From assembly GCF_025399835.1 (NCBI RefSeq), contig NZ_JAODVR010000001.1:1426001-1490000 (forward strand): a stretch of DNA of 64,000 bases. The letters run 5' to 3'. Of this stretch, positions 8,983 through 16,566 are shown piece after piece (positions within the stretch are counted from its first letter, which is position 1; each line of letters begins with the position of its first letter). Source of the stretch: Haloarchaeobius sp. HME9146 (GTDB lineage: Archaea > Halobacteriota > Halobacteria > Halobacteriales > Natrialbaceae). Under the pieces are notes generated by a model. That model ran no database searches. It was not told the DNA's origin and saw nothing but the letters and a program-made list of their open reading frames with translations. Both the position numbers and the translations under genes were made by a program.

Positions 8983-9420
8983 TCAGGGCTGTTTGCTGGC
9001 GATGACGTGCTGGATGTGGACGAACTCGTGGAACGACATCGGGGCGCGGCGTTCGATCTTCTGCTGGACCTCGGTCGGGTCCAGGTCGAGCGAGCCGTCG
9101 AGGTCGGCCGCCACGGTCTCGATGTCCATCACGCCGGTCGTCATGCCGAGCAGGAGGTGCTCGCAGGCCATCGTGACCACGGTCTCGGGGTCGGCGACAC
9201 CGTCGGCCAGCGACTGCACTTCCGCGGCCTCTTCGAGACTGAAATCCTCGGGGAGGTCGCCCTCGGCGAGTGCCTTCACGCTCGACTTGTCGAGGCCCGT
9301 CGACCCGACGACCGTGTCGATACCGACGCTGTCGACGACCGCGGCGAGGTCCTCAGCGTACTCGGCTTCGAGGTCGGCCGGCGACAGCCCCGACACGTCC
9401 ATCCGCTGTTCGTGGAACAT
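8983..9420 (-). CDS. DUF5791-type conserved haloarchaeal protein
   Basis: The protein is 145 aa. The ATG at 9420 gives MFHEQRMDVSGLSPADLEAE, matching the start of the haloarchaeal DUF5791 family; it is fully helical, acidic, and ends in EFVHIQHVIASKQP. Function unknown. Its first 68 nt overlap the 3' end of the DUF7286-type gene in another frame, so the two are probably translated from one mRNA, and this gene is the last of the pilus-like cluster. Confidence 0.85.
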   Translation of the reverse strand: MFHEQRMDVSGLSPADLEAEYAEDLAAVVDSVGIDTVVGSTGLDKSSVKALAEGDLPEDFSLEEAAEVQSLADGVADPETVVTMACEHLLLGMTTGVMDIETVAADLDGSLDLDPTEVQQKIERRAPMSFHEFVHIQHVIASKQP

Positions 9421-12400
9421 GAGCGGACGCTTCGGTGGGCCGGTACAAGGGCTTGCTGCATCCGGTCGAGGCGGTCGTGTTCGTGGACTCGCGCGGCGGC
9501 CACACCGTCGGCCCGGGACAGGGCCAGCCCGGCGAGCGCTCGTCCATGTTCCCGTCGAAGTCGCCGACACCGTTCTTGCCGGGCGGGACGACCACCAGCA
9601 CGCCGACTTGATTCTCGAAGGTGACGCGGTCGGCCCGGCCGAGTCGTTCCCGGACGCCGTCGCCGTCGAGGTCGACCGCGACGGGGCCGCCGTCACGACT
9701 GTAGACGAACGACCCACCGGGGTCGTCGGGGCCGCCCTGGCGCGCCCGGACGGTGAACCGGGCGTAGGTCCCGCGGACGTCGACCACCCAGACGTTCGCC
9801 GTGGCGACCCAGGAGTAGAACGGGACGAGGGGCAGGCCCGCGAACACCGACAGCTTCGATTCGTTCCCGTACCGGGACGCCCGCGCCCCGCGGTCGAACT
9901 CGGCTGCCCCCGCCGTGTTGGCCGCCTTGGCCAGCGTGTCCTGTTTCGCCCGGAGGAAGCCCACGGCGTCCGCGACGGCCGCCTCGTCCGTTCTGGCGGT
10001 CTCTGACCGGACGGCGTCTCGTATCGACACTCGCGCGAGGACGGTCAGTTCGTCGCGCCAGCGGGTGGTGTTGGGTCGGGGCGACTGGGCGAGCACCGTG
10101 TCCGCAACCGCGGGCGCAAGCGAGCCGTTCACCGCGGCCTGTGCTCGCGTGCCGGTCGTCGGCCAGCGGTCCAGGGCCGCCGCGACCGCCGTCTCGGCGT
10201 CCGGTCGGTTCAGGTCGGTCTCGGCCGCGAGGTCGGCCGCGACGCGGTCCTGGACGCCCGAGAGCGAGTCCGAAACCGAGGTTTCCAGTGCGGCCCGCTT
10301 CCGGTTTGCTGCTTCCGCCTCGACGAGACTGCTCGCGTACTCCATCGCGACCAGCGCTCGCGTCGCGACCCGCAGGTCGACGGTCGAGGTGTCGGCGTCC
10401 CCGGTCGATGCGTCGACCACGGTGTCGCCCGCGTCGCCGTAGGGGACGGTGAACAGGTTGATGTTCCGCGCCGCGAGGGGGTGAAAGCCCGAGGAGCGGA
10501 TGGCCGGTGCGCGATGGCTCTCGACCTCGTTCACCACCAGGTACGACGGGACGCCGTCGACCGCCAACTGGACCGGCCCGGTCGGGCCGCCGTGGCCGAA
10601 GGACCGGCTCTCGGGGACCGTCGCCCGCTCCTGGGCATCCATCGTCGCCGCCAGGCTGTCGAGGGAGAGGCCGTAGTCTCCGAGGACCGACCCGAGGCCC
10701 TGCCGGCTCCGGGCTGTCGCGTCAGCGCGCTCGCGCAGTTCCGCGCGGACGTGGTCGAGGTAGGCGACGCGAACCGCGGTTCGGGCGCGCTCGGCGACGC
10801 TGTCGTACCGGGCTGGCGCCTCCACGAGTTCTGCTTGCCTTTCCCGTATCCGATTCGCGAGGCCGAGTGCTGGAGTCGCGGTCGTGGCGAGGTCGCCGCG
10901 GGCGCGTTCGACCGAGAGATTCCGGACGGTCTCTCTGAGTTCGGGTAGCCCGGCGTACACGAACGACTCGATTCCTGCTGGGGGCTCGCCGGACAGTCGG
11001 GTCGAGCCCTCGTCGAGGTCTGCGGTGACGGCCCGGCGCGCAAGGGCGTCAGGGCCGCCGCGCGAATCCACGAGGTCCCCTGCGGGGGCCCGCACGTCGA
11101 CCAGATTCCCGCCACCGAGTGGGCCGGGCTGCTCGAACACACCCCGGATGGGTCTGTCAGGGCCGGCTGCGCCCGGCGAGGGAGTCGCGACGACCGCCAG
11201 CCCGACCCGGAAGCGACTGCTGTGGGTCACCGCTGTCACCCGGGTCTCGGGCGAACTCGCGTTCCAGGGCAGGTCGGCGGAGCGGTTCGCAGCTCGCCAG
11301 TGCCACCGCGTCGTCCGGGTGACGTTCACGACGCGCTCGTAGGTCTGCAGGCGGGACAGCCCGTGCTGGGGAGCCGGGAGCGTGGCGTCTCCAGACTCGA
11401 CAGCCGCCGACTCGAATTCCTTGGTCCCGACCAGCTCCCACCCCTCTCCCGGCGATTCGGGTTCCGGTTCCGGCTCGTGGGCGACGCGAGTCACGCTCGC
11501 CCGGAGAGAGACGTCCGCGCTGTAGGTCTCGCGGACGATGTCGGCGAGCGAGTCCGACTCGGAGCCGTCGCCACTCTCGGCCAACAGGTCCCTGAAGGCG
11601 TCGTCAGCGCTCTCGTTGACACCGACCCTGACCGGGTCGCTGGCGGTCGTCTCGGGCTCGGTCGGCGCGGGAATATCCGGCCCGGCGTTGGCGAGCGTCC
11701 CGCCCGGGTCGCCGAGGACGAGATCCAGCCACTCTTCAGGTGAGACCCCGGTCTCGACGGACTGTGCCTGTCCGATGACCTCGCTCGCGAGGATGCGGGC
11801 ACGGGCTCTCCCGAGTGCGCGCTTCCCGGCGTCGTCCGGGCGGCCGAAGCTTCCCTTCTGTGTCGCGAGGGCGGCCTCGTTCGCCGAGAGCGAGACGTAC
11901 GAGGTGGAGAGGACGTTCGAGACGACACCGCCGTCCTGGCCCTGCTTGCCGGCCGTGCTGGTGCCGTACTGGACGTAGCCTCGCGCCCATGCCCAGGCGT
12001 ACAGGCGGGCGGCGAACTGCCGACCGAAACCGGGTCCCTCCGTCGGGCCGCGGTTCAGCCGGGCCTCGAAGTCGGTCACGCGCTCGTGGACGAGCAGGAC
12101 GGGGGTCGCGGCGGTGAACCGGACCGTCCGTTCCTCGACGGCGACGACCCGGCCGCCGACGCGAACCCTGACGGTGACGTTCTCGATTCGGACTCGCATG
12201 GTCCCGTTGCCGGTCTGTTCGAGGTGGACTCGGTGTTTCGCCAGCCGTGCCGTGGTCGGGTCGGCGATGAGCGGCAGACTCGCCATCGCGTGGGCGTCCC
12301 CGACACGAACGTCGACCTCCGAGAGCGCGGTCTGTACCTGCCGGTAGATTCGCAGGCGAAGCACGTCACGGAACGGTGCCGAATCGTTCAGAATCCGGCC

Positions 12401-12646
12401 GTAGGGCGTGTCCGCGGTCGACAGCACGGGGTTCGCGCCGGCGTTGGCGCTCGCCCGCCGGACTGCGCCCCGGAGCGCGGTGCTCACTGCGGTATCGGCC
12501 CGTTCTGCGGCGAGGTCCGCCTGTGGGGTTGCCCCGCCGGGTGCTCGCGTCGCGAGCGTGCCGACCAGCGTCGCGCTACTGACCAGCAGAAGGACGCCGA
12601 CGAGGGCGAAGGGGACCCGCGCCCGCTCGTCATCTGCCAGTCTCAC
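9353..12646 (-). CDS. DUF7286-type large exported/membrane protein of pilus cluster
   Basis: The protein is about 1097 aa. GTG at 12646 is preferred because it overlaps the preceding stop as GTGA, the coupling used elsewhere in this cluster; a GTG at 12655 is also possible. One N-terminal hydrophobic helix (FALVGVLLLVSSATLVGTL, about 11-29) is followed by a very long extracellular region with several helical stretches rich in Ala/Arg/Glu and beta-rich parts, ending near a glycine/aspartate segment. I recall this as DUF7286, always found with PilB/PilC-like genes in haloarchaea. It is probably a surface subunit or assembly scaffold. The C-terminal tail of about 25 residues after ERSPGW overlaps the next gene and may be non-conserved. 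Confidence 0.85.
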   Translation of the reverse strand: MRLADDERARVPFALVGVLLLVSSATLVGTLATRAPGGATPQADLAAERADTAVSTALRGAVRRASANAGANPVLSTADTPYGRILNDSAPFRDVLRLRIYRQVQTALSEVDVRVGDAHAMASLPLIADPTTARLAKHRVHLEQTGNGTMRVRIENVTVRVRVGGRVVAVEERTVRFTAATPVLLVHERVTDFEARLNRGPTEGPGFGRQFAARLYAWAWARGYVQYGTSTAGKQGQDGGVVSNVLSTSYVSLSANEAALATQKGSFGRPDDAGKRALGRARARILASEVIGQAQSVETGVSPEEWLDLVLGDPGGTLANAGPDIPAPTEPETTASDPVRVGVNESADDAFRDLLAESGDGSESDSLADIVRETYSADVSLRASVTRVAHEPEPEPESPGEGWELVGTKEFESAAVESGDATLPAPQHGLSRLQTYERVVNVTRTTRWHWRAANRSADLPWNASSPETRVTAVTHSSRFRVGLAVVATPSPGAAGPDRPIRGVFEQPGPLGGGNLVDVRAPAGDLVDSRGGPDALARRAVTADLDEGSTRLSGEPPAGIESFVYAGLPELRETVRNLSVERARGDLATTATPALGLANRIRERQAELVEAPARYDSVAERARTAVRVAYLDHVRAELRERADATARSRQGLGSVLGDYGLSLDSLAATMDAQERATVPESRSFGHGGPTGPVQLAVDGVPSYLVVNEVESHRAPAIRSSGFHPLAARNINLFTVPYGDAGDTVVDASTGDADTSTVDLRVATRALVAMEYASSLVEAEAANRKRAALETSVSDSLSGVQDRVAADLAAETDLNRPDAETAVAAALDRWPTTGTRAQAAVNGSLAPAVADTVLAQSPRPNTTRWRDELTVLARVSIRDAVRSETARTDEAAVADAVGFLRAKQDTLAKAANTAGAAEFDRGARASRYGNESKLSVFAGLPLVPFYSWVATANVWVVDVRGTYARFTVRARQGGPDDPGGSFVYSRDGGPVAVDLDGDGVRERLGRADRVTFENQVGVLVVVPPGKNGVGDFDGNMDERSPGWPCPGPTVWPPRESTNTTASTGCSKPLYRPTEASAHVPRTADGRVGAVAGRPRSRVR

Positions 12647-13527
12647 GCCGACCACGTCCTGACGGTGACGACGACGGTCCCTGGTGCAATCGCGTCGGCT
12701 GCCGTGGCTGGCGAGTCATATCGACTGCGAAGCGCAGGTTCGACCCGCCCCGCGAGGGCCGCGGTCAGTCGCTGGTTGGCGCGATGGGCCGCCGCCTCGT
12801 CGAGTGTGCCGTCGAGGTCCGTCCCCAGGAATCCGGCCGCGCGGCGGTACCGGTACGCGGTCAGGCGGTCGCCCGGGTAGTCGCCGAGCAGGGCGAGGTG
12901 GCCCCGGTCCGGCGGGAACAGGGTTCCAATCGTGCACGAGGCCGTCCTGTAGGCCAGGTCGTTCCAGTCGTCGGGGGCGGAGGTGTCGACCACTGGCCCC
13001 ACCGCGACCCGGACGCTCGCCGCGTGCACGTCGGTGGACGCCGGCGGTGTGTCTCCCACGGTGACCTGCCCGCGAACCGGGCCTTCGCCGGTCGGTTCCC
13101 AGGTCGCGACGACCTGCCAGTCATGGTCCAGGCCGCCGAGTCGTCGGTGTGTCGTGTTCGCGACGGCGCGCTCGAACTCGTTGCCAGCGTGCGAGATGGG
13201 CTGTCCGTCGACGGTGGCGTTCGCGATGGCGGCGCGGGCGAGCAGGTCGGCCAGCGACCCGTGGCTCTGGCGGTCGAACGCCTCGCCCTCGGTGTCGGGG
13301 AACGAGACGAGCGACTGGTCAGCTCGCCGTGCTCCCGGCGCGAGGGAGTACTCGACCGTCGCGGTCGTGGCGCCGAGGAGTTCGACGGCGTGGTCGGCTC
13401 CGGTCGCGTCGGAGCGGTCGGGACGCTCGGCGGTCACGACCACGAGGACGCTCGCCGAGACGAGCAGCAGGCAGAGCGTCACGTCGAGGACCGTACTGAC
13501 CCCCCGTGACTGCTCGCCAGGTCTCAC
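12643..13527 (-). CDS. DUF7284-type pilin-like protein
   Basis: The protein is about 294 aa from GTG at 13527, which overlaps the previous TGA as GTGA; a GTG at 13533 is the alternative. RGVSTVLDVTLCLLLVSASV at the N-terminus resembles a class III signal/pilin H-domain: a short charged leader, then a hydrophobic helix. The remainder is a beta-rich extracellular domain. I recall it as DUF7284, part of the haloarchaeal pilus-like cluster. It is a likely minor pilin-like subunit. Confidence 0.83.
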   Translation of the reverse strand: MRPGEQSRGVSTVLDVTLCLLLVSASVLVVVTAERPDRSDATGADHAVELLGATTATVEYSLAPGARRADQSLVSFPDTEGEAFDRQSHGSLADLLARAAIANATVDGQPISHAGNEFERAVANTTHRRLGGLDHDWQVVATWEPTGEGPVRGQVTVGDTPPASTDVHAASVRVAVGPVVDTSAPDDWNDLAYRTASCTIGTLFPPDRGHLALLGDYPGDRLTAYRYRRAAGFLGTDLDGTLDEAAAHRANQRLTAALAGRVEPALRSRYDSPATAADAIAPGTVVVTVRTWSA

Positions 13528-13946
13528 GGCCACACCTCCACGCGCAGGGTCCCACTGACCACGACGCCCGGGTCGAGTCGGACGCTGACCGGTCGGACCG
13601 CGGTCGAAACGTCCGGCGGCGCGGCGGGACCAGCCCGCCAGCGCTCGCCCTCGGCGGTGAGCGTGACGGCGACGTGGTAACCGTCGGGACCGGCCGTAGC
13701 CGCGGCGGCAGCGAGGCGCTCCGGGTTCGCGATGCCATCGGGCGCGACTGCGGCGTGGGCTTGCCCGAGCGTGGGCGTCGCGAGGTCGCGACGAACCTCG
13801 TCGCCGCCGTCGACCCGCGCCAGCGTGGAATCGAGCGTCCCGGCGAACAGCGCGAGGCCGACACAGACGGCGAAGACGGCCACGAGCGCGGCCGATGGCT
13901 CCAGCTGCCCCCGACAGTCTGTGGTCGCGGCTTGCCCGCTACGCAT
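13524..13946 (-). CDS. DUF7285-type TadE-like pilus-cluster protein
   Basis: The protein is 140 aa from ATG at 13946, which overlaps the preceding stop by 8 nt; an ATG at 13961 is less likely. The N-terminus MRSGQAATTDCRGQLEP is followed by one membrane helix SAALVAVFAVCVGLALFAG (about 18-36). RGQLEP before the helix recalls the processing region of archaeal pilin-like proteins. The rest is a small beta domain. I recall the family as DUF7285. Confidence 0.82.
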   Translation of the reverse strand: MRSGQAATTDCRGQLEPSAALVAVFAVCVGLALFAGTLDSTLARVDGGDEVRRDLATPTLGQAHAAVAPDGIANPERLAAAAATAGPDGYHVAVTLTAEGERWRAGPAAPPDVSTAVRPVSVRLDPGVVVSGTLRVEVWP

Positions 13947-14421
13947 GGACCAGCGTGACATTCGTCCCCTCCCAGTGGACGCGGGTGATCAGGAGTCGGC
14001 TCCCGGCGGGTCGCCACCGTGGCTCGCCGGCGCTGGCGTGCGTCCGGGCTTCGGCGACGGCCTCGGCGAAGGCCGCTGGCGAGTCGAACACGCTCTCGGA
14101 CGGCGTGCCGGTCGCGACCCGGTGGAGCCGGGTACCGGTCGTGACGGGGACGACCGGGCCGAACGCGAAGCGCGCGTGGGCGGCCCCGCCGGCGTTCCGG
14201 AGCGAGAGGCGGTGGGTGTCGAGGCGGATCGCACTCGCGTCAATCGGGTGCTCTGCCGTGGTCGGGTACGAGGCGGCCGCGACCGCGTCGACGGTGTCGG
14301 CGGCGGCCGCCGCGTCGGGAGCGGGTCTGGTCGGCAGTTCGACTGCCACGCCTGCGACGGCGAGGCTCGCCGCCGCGAGGCCGACCCAGCAGTACCACGC
14401 GTCTATCGGGAGGTCTGGCAT
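13939..14421 (-). CDS. DUF7283-type pilus-cluster protein
   Basis: The protein is 160 aa from ATG at 14421. MPDLPIDAWYCWVGLAAASL is followed by more hydrophobic residues to about residue 30, forming a single N-terminal membrane anchor or pilin-like helix; the rest is a beta-rich extracellular domain. Start choice rests on the promoter: TTCAAG at 14446-14451 (minus) is exactly 30 nt upstream, giving a leaderless message. It begins a second transcript of the cluster that runs through DUF7285, DUF7284, DUF7286 and DUF5791 with overlapping genes. Confidence 0.83.
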   Translation of the reverse strand: MPDLPIDAWYCWVGLAAASLAVAGVAVELPTRPAPDAAAAADTVDAVAAASYPTTAEHPIDASAIRLDTHRLSLRNAGGAAHARFAFGPVVPVTTGTRLHRVATGTPSESVFDSPAAFAEAVAEARTHASAGEPRWRPAGSRLLITRVHWEGTNVTLVHA

Positions 14422-14429
14422 GGCGCGTC

Positions 14430-14451
14430 TGGCCGCGGGTTCGTACTTGAA
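14430..14451 (-). promoter_or_regulatory. Promoter with TATA and GCGGCCA element (DUF7283 operon)
   Basis: On the minus strand TTCAAGTACG (from 14451) is the TATA box, GCGGCCA at 14436-14430 lies at -15 to -9 from the ATG, and the ATG is at 30 nt from the first T. The same three-part spacing occurs before the ATPase and DUF7310 genes and before the three structured RNAs. The 22 bases from TTCAAG to the end of GCGGCCA match the RNA promoter at 56979-57000 at all but one position. Confidence 0.7.
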
Positions 14452-14568
14452 GGCTTGGCTGCGATTGGAAGCAAGGGATGGTCTCGTCGCTGTCGATGGG
14501 GCCTGTGTGGACGTAGTTGCGTTGGTGGGTCGTGGTGGCGTTGGTGGGCGGTGACGACGAGCGTCGTG

Positions 14569-14803
14569 CTCGCGCTGGCGGAGATGGAGACCGCACCACA
14601 GCCTCCCCAGCCGACTCCCTCCGCTCCGCGATGCTTCGCTCCGGTCGTCCCTCGCGCACCGCTGGCTCGCGGCCTGCTCACGGCTTCTTCTCGCGGGCTC
14701 TCGGCCCGCTCGAATGGTTCGCGGAACTTCGTTCCGCGCTATCGCCGTTCGCTTCGAGGCACTCCGTGCCTCGCCCGGCACGCTCGCCAGCGCGCGCCAC
14801 AGT
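14569..14803. repeat. Hairpin-rich dispersed intergenic element, copy A
   Basis: The 402-nt gap 14422-14823 holds no gene. Apart from the DUF7283 promoter it carries this 235-nt element, colinear with 61737-61970. The shared head is CTCGCGCTGG then GATGGAGACCGCA, next CCGCACCACA-CCTCCCCAGCC, then blocks such as GCTTCGCTCC and TCCCTCGCGC, ending GCGCGCCA. Inside are perfect mini-hairpins: CGCGGAAC-TTC-GTTCCGCG (14720-14738), CGAGGCAC-TCC-GTGCCTCG (14755-14773) and GCGGGC-TCTCG-GCCCGC (14693-14709). It follows directly after the TadC gene, so it could end or attenuate that transcript. Confidence 0.65.
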
Positions 14804-14823
14804 GGCAATTCGGTTTCCGTCGT

Positions 14824-16566
14824 TCACACCACCGCCCCGGCGGCCAGGAACGCCCCGAGGTACACCAGCGCCGCGGTCGGGAGGGCCCGGCCCACGCGCA
14901 CACCCAGGAGGCTCCGGTCCAGCCCGTGCTGGAGTCCGGTCGCGAGTACGGTGAGGACGACCGAGAGCACGAGAACGTAGGCACCCACGGCGAGCCCGAG
15001 GTCGGCCGTGGCGAGGGCTGGGGCGGTGGCTGCGGCCGGGTCGCCACCCGCCAGGGACCCTGTCCCACCGTCGAGTCGCATCCCGTCCGCGAGCGCGACC
15101 GTCGCACCGGCGACCAGCGGCCCGAACGTCGTCGCGGTGCTTCGCAGGGTCCCCGTCACCCGGGCGAGGTCGTGCTGGCACTCGCGTTCGAGGGCCTGGA
15201 GGTCCTCCAGGTGGTCGGCCATCGAGACGAGGGCACGCCCGGCTGGCGCGCCCTCGTCGGCAGCCAGTCCGAGCAACGCGGCCGTGCTTCGGGCGCGGGG
15301 ACTCGGAACGGTTGCGAGCGCGCCGTGCTCGCCCAGGAAGGCCTCGCGCACGCCGACCCGGAGCTGTCGCTGGCGGCGGCACGCCTCGGTCAGGACGGCT
15401 CCTGTTTCCCCGGCGACCTCGCTCGCTGCGTGGTCGAGCGCGGCCTCGACGGCGTCGCCCTCGGCGACCCGACGGCCGACGAGGTAGAGCGCGTCGACGA
15501 GGTTCGACTCGACGGCCGTCGCGTGGTCCCGGACGGTCGAGACGGGGCGGAACCAGACCGAGAGCGCGACGCCCGTGGCGAGTGCGGGGGCGACCAGTGG
15601 AACCAGCCAGTCCGGTGCGAGCAGGGGAACGGCGAAGACCGCCACCGTCAGCGTAACCCCGCCGGCAGCCAGCGCTCGCCAGGGGCGGTCCGGCACGGCC
15701 GGATGGTCCCGCGTGACCGCCGGTGGCGGGAACGCGACCGGCCGTCGGGTGAACAGCCAGGCGCTGGCGACGACGAGCCCGACAGGGAGCAGCCCATCGT
15801 ATATCACGACGAGTGCGCCGAGCGTCACCGGGATTCCGGCGACCCGGGCCGCAGGCAGGACCGCGACGAGCGCGAGCGGGAGCAGGACGCCGAAGGCGTA
15901 GATGGCGGTGACCGGTCCCTGCACGGTCGCGGTGAAGGTGGCGAGCCGGTCACGGGTGCCCCGGAGGACCGCCGTCATCGCCCGGTCGAGGGTCCGGACG
16001 CGCTCACCGGCTGGCGCGTCGGCCGCCGCCTCGACGAGGTGGAGTGCGCGCCGGAGGGCCGGGAAGGCGTCGTGCCACGCCGCGACGAACGACCCGAACC
16101 CGGTTTCTGGGGTTCCGGCTGCCCGGCGGACGTGGCGGCCGAGACTGGCGGCCAGCGGGCCGTCGTCTGTCTCGGCGGCGAAGGCGGCTGCACCCTCGGC
16201 TGTCGGCTCGATGTGCATCCGGAGGACGGCGCGACCGACGAGGTCCGGGGCATCGCCGAGCGCGGCGGTCTGCCGGAGGCTCGCCAGCCAGACGGGAATC
16301 GAGTGGACCGCGTGCGCGAGGGCGAGGCCCACCGCGAGTGCAACCACCGGGACCGTGGCGGGGGCGAAGCCGGGGGCCGTACCGGCGACCGCGACGGGGA
16401 CCGCGCCGAGGGCGGCTGTCACGTAGCCCGCTCGAGTCACCGTCTCCGGGGCGAGGTCGCTCTCGAGGAACGCGAGGGCCTGCCCGAGGTCGTCGCCGGG
16501 GTCGACGGGCCAGGGGTAGCCCCGGGCGAGATGTCGACAGGACCACGTCCCGAGGCCGCTCAACAC
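14824..16566 (-). CDS. PilC/TadC-type membrane platform protein (type II secretion F family)
   Basis: The protein is 580 aa from GTG, overlapping the ATPase stop by 7 nt. It has two repeated blocks of membrane helices (about 45-105 with 215-285, and about 300-345 with 480-580) separated by cytoplasmic helical domains, the double T2SSF layout of archaeal TadC proteins. VEAALDHAASEVAGETGAVL near residue 380 belongs to the second cytoplasmic T2SSF domain. It would anchor the ATPase and drive assembly of pilin-like subunits in the cytoplasmic membrane. Confidence 0.88.
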   Translation of the reverse strand: MLSGLGTWSCRHLARGYPWPVDPGDDLGQALAFLESDLAPETVTRAGYVTAALGAVPVAVAGTAPGFAPATVPVVALAVGLALAHAVHSIPVWLASLRQTAALGDAPDLVGRAVLRMHIEPTAEGAAAFAAETDDGPLAASLGRHVRRAAGTPETGFGSFVAAWHDAFPALRRALHLVEAAADAPAGERVRTLDRAMTAVLRGTRDRLATFTATVQGPVTAIYAFGVLLPLALVAVLPAARVAGIPVTLGALVVIYDGLLPVGLVVASAWLFTRRPVAFPPPAVTRDHPAVPDRPWRALAAGGVTLTVAVFAVPLLAPDWLVPLVAPALATGVALSVWFRPVSTVRDHATAVESNLVDALYLVGRRVAEGDAVEAALDHAASEVAGETGAVLTEACRRQRQLRVGVREAFLGEHGALATVPSPRARSTAALLGLAADEGAPAGRALVSMADHLEDLQALERECQHDLARVTGTLRSTATTFGPLVAGATVALADGMRLDGGTGSLAGGDPAAATAPALATADLGLAVGAYVLVLSVVLTVLATGLQHGLDRSLLGVRVGRALPTAALVYLGAFLAAGAVV

